64,000 nucleotides of DNA, from NCBI GenBank assembly GCA_963736175.1, contig CAVTNU010000036.1, forward strand, positions 7,696-71,695, written 5' to 3'. The notes beneath the pieces are model-generated. The model was not told the origin of the DNA, did not search any database, and saw nothing but the letters and a program-made list of their open reading frames with translations. The position numbers and the translations under genes are program-made. This stretch comes from Rhodoblastus sp963736175. GTDB lineage: Bacteria > Pseudomonadota > Alphaproteobacteria > Rhizobiales > Beijerinckiaceae. This document shows, in pieces, positions 60,942-64,000 of this stretch. Position 1 is the first letter of the stretch; the number at the start of each line of letters is the position of its first letter.

Positions 60942-62027
60942 TTGACCGAACTGACCCTGGTCATCCCGACCTTCAATGAAAGCGCCAATCTGCCGGAGCT
61001 GATTCGTCGCGTCGATCGCACGCTGGCCGGATTGGCGTGGGAAATGATCGTCGTCGACGACAACAGCCCCGACGGCACTGCGGCGCTGGCCAAATCGATC
61101 AGCCGGAGCGATCCGCGCATCCGCTGCCTGCGGCGGGTGAACCGGCGTGGCCTCGCCGGCGCCTGCATCGAAGGCATGCTGGCCTCCTCCTCGCCTTTCG
61201 TCGCGGTAATGGACGCCGATCTCCAGCACGACGAAAGCATCCTGCCGGATATGCTGGCCAAACTGAAAAACGGCGCCGATCTCGTCGTCGGCTCGCGTCA
61301 TGTCCAGGGCGGTTCGGACGGCACGGGGCTTTCGGCGCACCGAGCCGCCATCAGCCATTTCGCCACGCGTCTCGCCCAGAAAGCGTTGCGCGCCAACCTC
61401 TCCGACCTGATGAGCGGGTTTTTCATGTTGAAACGCGAAATCGTCGAATCCTGCGCTCCAAACCTCACGCCATCCGGGTTCAAAATCCTCGCCGACATCG
61501 TCGCCTCCTCGCCCAAGGGCTTGAAGATCGAAGAGGTCGGCTATCAGTTTCGTGAAAGAACGGCCGGCGAATCGAAGTTCGATATCAAGGTCGGCCTCGA
61601 TTTTCTCGGCCTGATGCTCAACAAGTTCAGCGGTGGCCGTATTCCCGTCCGCTTCATCTTTTTCGGCCTCGTCGGCGCCAGCGGCGTCGCCATTCATCTG
61701 GCGACATTGAAAGTGGGTCGCGTGCTGTTCGGGTTGGACTTCACGACAGCGCAGGCGATCGCCACCTTCGTCGCCATGACGTCCAACTTCTTCATCAATA
61801 ATTCCATCACCTACCGCGACGCCCAATTACGCGGCTTTTCGCGTCTGCTGCGCGGCCTGATCTATTTTTATGCGGTCTGCCTGTTCGGCGCGCTCGCCAA
61901 CGTCGGCGTGGCGACATGGCTGCACAACCTCTATCCGATCGACGTCGTCGCCGCGCTGGCGGGCGTGATCATGGGTTCGGTGTGGAATTTCACCTTGAGT
62001 TCGCTGTTCGTCTGGAAAAAGGACTAG
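60942..62027 (+). CDS. Polyprenyl-phosphate glycosyltransferase fused to a GtrA domain
   Basis: The protein has 361 residues from a TTG at 60942. The N-terminal GT2 domain (about 1-225, DPM1-like) has LVIPTFNESANL and the DAD metal motif (91-93). The C-terminal GtrA-type domain (about 235-360) has four membrane segments, with RFIFFGLVGASGVAIHL. It makes a polyprenyl-phosphate sugar and probably flips it. It is divergent from the GT39-type gene across 94 bp. Confidence 0.9.
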   Translation: MTELTLVIPTFNESANLPELIRRVDRTLAGLAWEMIVVDDNSPDGTAALAKSISRSDPRIRCLRRVNRRGLAGACIEGMLASSSPFVAVMDADLQHDESILPDMLAKLKNGADLVVGSRHVQGGSDGTGLSAHRAAISHFATRLAQKALRANLSDLMSGFFMLKREIVESCAPNLTPSGFKILADIVASSPKGLKIEEVGYQFRERTAGESKFDIKVGLDFLGLMLNKFSGGRIPVRFIFFGLVGASGVAIHLATLKVGRVLFGLDFTTAQAIATFVAMTSNFFINNSITYRDAQLRGFSRLLRGLIYFYAVCLFGALANVGVATWLHNLYPIDVVAALAGVIMGSVWNFTLSSLFVWKKD

Positions 62028-62052
62028 CGCCTTTCACCTCTGCGGCGAGGCG

Positions 62053-62939
62053 CTATTCGCTGAAGTGTTTTTTGCGAATGCGGCGCACCGTCCATGCGAC
62101 GAAAACCAGCACGAAGGGAATGACGCAGGCTGTCGCCACCGCCGGATCGACATGCAGGCCCGCTGCGTGAGCGCCCTCGAACACATGCATGAACACGCTT
62201 GAAATATAATAGGTGATGGCCGCCACCGAGAGGCCCTCCACCGTTTGCTGCAAGCGTGTTTGCAGATGCACGCGCTCGCCCATCTGGCGCAGCAGGTCGC
62301 CGTTTTGCGCTTCGAGTTCGGTGTCGACTTTGGTGCGCAGCAATTGCGCGGCGCGCGCCAGTTTGCGCGACAGGTTGGCCTGCCTCTCCTCGGTGTTGAA
62401 ACAAGTCTGGATCGCCGGATCGAGCCGTCGCGACAGGAAACCGCTCCAACTGCGATAGTCAGGCGTCGTCGTCTCGTCGATCGCCTCCAGCCGCAGCTTC
62501 ACCAATTGATGATAGGCTCTGGTCGCGCCGAAGCGAAAAAGACTGCCCGCCGACCCGGCCTCGAGTTCGGCCGCCAGCCCGGTCAGTTCGTCGAGCAGGC
62601 GACGGTTGGCCTCCACCCCGCCGCTTTTTCTCATCGCCTGCAGGATCGTCGGCAATTCTTCCTCGATCCGCCGGATCGCGGGCGCCAGCCGCTGCGCTTC
62701 CGGCAGGCCCAGCAGCGCCAATGTGCGATAGGTGTCAATCTCGATGAGGCGGCGCACGAGCGCGCCGGCCGCCTGCGCCGGCATGCCCCGGTTGATCGTG
62801 ACGATCCGCACGAACCCTTCCGCGTCCGGCGAAAAATTGCTGGCGATCAGCGCCCGCCCGTTGTTGGCCAGCGACATCGCCGCCTGCAGCGGCTCGTCGC
62901 GCGCCGGCAGCAACACGGCGCCCGCCTTTTCGTCAACTA
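62053..62939 (-). pseudogene. DUF3422 family membrane protein, cut by an IS630 insertion
   Basis: About 295 codons of the C-terminal part remain, with helical DUF3422 sequence (LEAGSAGSLFRFGATRAYHQ, DTELEAQNGDLLRQMGERVH) and two membrane segments near the end (TYYISSVFMHVFEG and VATACVIPFVLVFVAWTV). Members are normally over 400 residues, so about a third is missing. The frame runs into the left end of the insertion element at 62940. The remaining 5' part must lie past the window end. The function of the family is unknown. Confidence 0.85.
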
Positions 62940-62955
62940 GAGCATTCCCCGGTTG
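62940..62955 (+). repeat. IS630 left terminal inverted repeat
   Basis: GAGCATTCCCCGGTTG matches the reverse complement of the right end (GAGCATTTCCCGGCTA) with a few mismatches. The flanking TA marks the insertion point. Confidence 0.85.
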
Positions 62956-63041
62956 ATTTGACTCGCATTTTTGCTGCGGCGGGATTCCCTTAAGCTCAAG
63001 AATGAGCGATTCTGCGCTTCTCTCTGATTTGGGGGCGCAAG

Positions 63042-63467
63042 ATGTCGCGAGGCCATTCCTTCGATCTGCGTAAGCGTGTGATTGCGTTGGTCGAAGGCGG
63101 CGTGTCGCGGCGAGCTGCGGGGCGGCAATTGTTGGTCTCTGAATCGTCGGCGATAAAATGGTTCAGGCGCTTTCAAGAGACGGGCAGCTTTGCAGAAAAA
63201 CCTGGCAAGAAAGCGAGACCATCGCCGCTGGACGCGCATGCGGATTGGCTTTTGGCTCTGGTTGCGCGCGAGAGCGACTTGACGCTGGCCGAGATCGAGG
63301 CCCGTCTTCTGGATGAGCTTCAGTTCAAAACCACGGACAGCTCGATTGCGCGGTTCTTTCAACGCCACAAACTCAGCTATAAAAAAAACGCTGCACGCCA
63401 GCGAGCAGCATCGCGAAGACGTGGCGAAGGCGCGCGAAGAATGGAAAAGGGCGCAGCCGACGCTTGA
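63042..63467 (+). CDS. IS630 transposase, first frame (DNA-binding part)
   Basis: The 141-residue frame starts MSRGHSFDLRKRVIALVEGG and contains the winged helix-turn-helix domain (about 1-110) with SRRAAGRQLLVSESSAIKWF. It reads past a run of eight A residues at 63381-63388 and then loses homology, so the normal product probably shifts frame there to continue into the catalytic part. Confidence 0.85.
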   Translation: MSRGHSFDLRKRVIALVEGGVSRRAAGRQLLVSESSAIKWFRRFQETGSFAEKPGKKARPSPLDAHADWLLALVARESDLTLAEIEARLLDELQFKTTDSSIARFFQRHKLSYKKNAARQRAASRRRGEGARRMEKGAADA

Positions 63468-63987
63468 TCCAGGCCGACTTGTTTTCATTGATGAAACCGG
63501 CACAAACACGCAGATGACGCGAACGCGCGGGCGCTGCCAAAAGGGCAAGCGCCTGGTCGATTACGCGCCGCATGGCCATTGGAAAACAACGACGTTCGTC
63601 GCCGGACTGCGCAATAACGCGATCATCGCGCCCCTGGTCGTCGATCGGCCGATGAACGGCGAGATCTTCCAGGCGTGGCTGGAGCAGCACCTCGCGCCAA
63701 CCCTGCTCCAAGGCGACGTCGTCATCATGGACAACTTGCCGGCCCACAAGGTTGCCGGCGTGCGAGCGATCATCGAAAAAACCGGCGCAGGATTGCTGTA
63801 TCTGCCGCCCTATTCGCCCGATCTCAATCCCATCGAGATGATGTTCGCCAAGCTCAAGGCCCTGCTGCGCATGGCCAAAGAAAGAACCGTCGATCAACTG
63901 TGGGACCGCATCGGCGTCATCCTCGACGAGTTCAGCCCGCCGGAATGCTCAAACTATTTCAGACATGATGGCTATGGTTCAGGTTAG
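63313..63987 (+). CDS. IS630 transposase, second frame (DDE catalytic part)
   Basis: This frame carries the DDE domain with Asp60 (LVFIDETGTNTQ), Asp139 (VIMDNLPAHK) and Glu174 (YSPDLNPIEMMFAKLK) in its own numbering. True homology begins at the A run at 63381-63388, so it is probably made as a fusion with the first frame rather than from its own start. All three catalytic acids are present, so the element may be active. Confidence 0.85.
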   Translation: MSFSSKPRTARLRGSFNATNSAIKKTLHASEQHREDVAKAREEWKRAQPTLDPGRLVFIDETGTNTQMTRTRGRCQKGKRLVDYAPHGHWKTTTFVAGLRNNAIIAPLVVDRPMNGEIFQAWLEQHLAPTLLQGDVVIMDNLPAHKVAGVRAIIEKTGAGLLYLPPYSPDLNPIEMMFAKLKALLRMAKERTVDQLWDRIGVILDEFSPPECSNYFRHDGYGSG

Positions 63988-64000
63988 CCGGGAAATGCTC
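63985..64000 (-). repeat. IS630 right terminal inverted repeat
   Basis: The end TAGCCGGGAAATGCTC is the inverted copy of the left end of the element. It falls on the last base of the window. Confidence 0.8.

Larger units (their letters stand above)
62940..64000 (+). mobile_element. IS630-family insertion sequence
   Basis: The element of about 1061 bp runs from GAGCATTCCCCGG (62940) to its near-perfect inverted copy ending at 64000. The TA at 62938-62939 fits the TA target duplication of IS630 elements; the second TA would be just outside the window. It carries a transposase in two overlapping frames and interrupts a DUF3422 gene. Confidence 0.9.

Noticed and set aside
1..64000. CRISPR arrays, tRNA or rRNA genes, prophage or defence islands
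   Set aside because: No repeat-spacer pattern, cloverleaf sequence, phage structural genes or defence-type gene groups were seen.

Overview
The window reads as chromosomal DNA of a GC-rich alphaproteobacterium of the order Hyphomicrobiales. The flagellar order flgB-flgC-fliE-flgG-flgA-flgI-motE-flgH-fliL-fliP, with motE, motC and a MotB carrying a long periplasmic linker, is the rhizobial arrangement. The glutathione-dependent formaldehyde dehydrogenase and general style would fit the Beijerinckiaceae/Methylocystaceae side, but that is inference.

Region 1 (1-28.6 kb) is a motility and chemotaxis block. Left to right on the minus strand: motC (cut by the window edge), motB, a FliH-like protein and fliF; one flagellin with its own terminator; then the long run flgB to fliP, with many stop/start codons overlapping as ATGA. 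Next come an ATP-grasp enzyme, cheR, cheY, cheW, a large hybrid cheA and a small unrecognised gene; cheB faces the other way. fliI, flgF and a membrane-anchored unknown run leftward, divergent from motA, fliM, fliN, fliG, flhB and an unknown gene running rightward. Together these supply the MS ring, C ring, rod, P and L rings, stator, part of the export apparatus and the core signalling chain. flhA, fliQ, fliR, hook and cap genes and chemoreceptors are absent and must lie elsewhere.

Region 2 (28.6-43.3 kb) is housekeeping and mixed: a small heat shock protein behind a hairpin leader, a TadG/von Willebrand protein, a GNAT acetyltransferase, acetolactate synthase (ilvB, ilvN) behind a well-formed transcription attenuator whose leader peptide contains Leu-Val-Val-Ile, slyX, a DUF4399 protein, formaldehyde dehydrogenase, the phosphatidylethanolamine pair psd-pssA with a PhzF-like gene, an Atm1-type ABC exporter and several small unknowns.

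Region 3 (43.3-53 kb) holds an RND efflux pair, an AEC transporter and a tightly overlapping cluster cysS, a 57-residue membrane protein, a GNAT enzyme and cimA. cysS carries an apparent one-base deletion. cimA (pyruvate route to isoleucine) and ilvBN serve the same pathway.

Region 4 (53-64 kb) has an AraC-type regulator divergent from an acyl-CoA synthetase, SDR dehydrogenase, thiolase and acyl-CoA dehydrogenase (a probable acyl-CoA catabolic cassette), two membrane-lipid sugar transfer genes, and a DUF3422 gene cut by an IS630-family element that fills the end of the window. No CRISPR array, tRNA, rRNA or prophage was seen.
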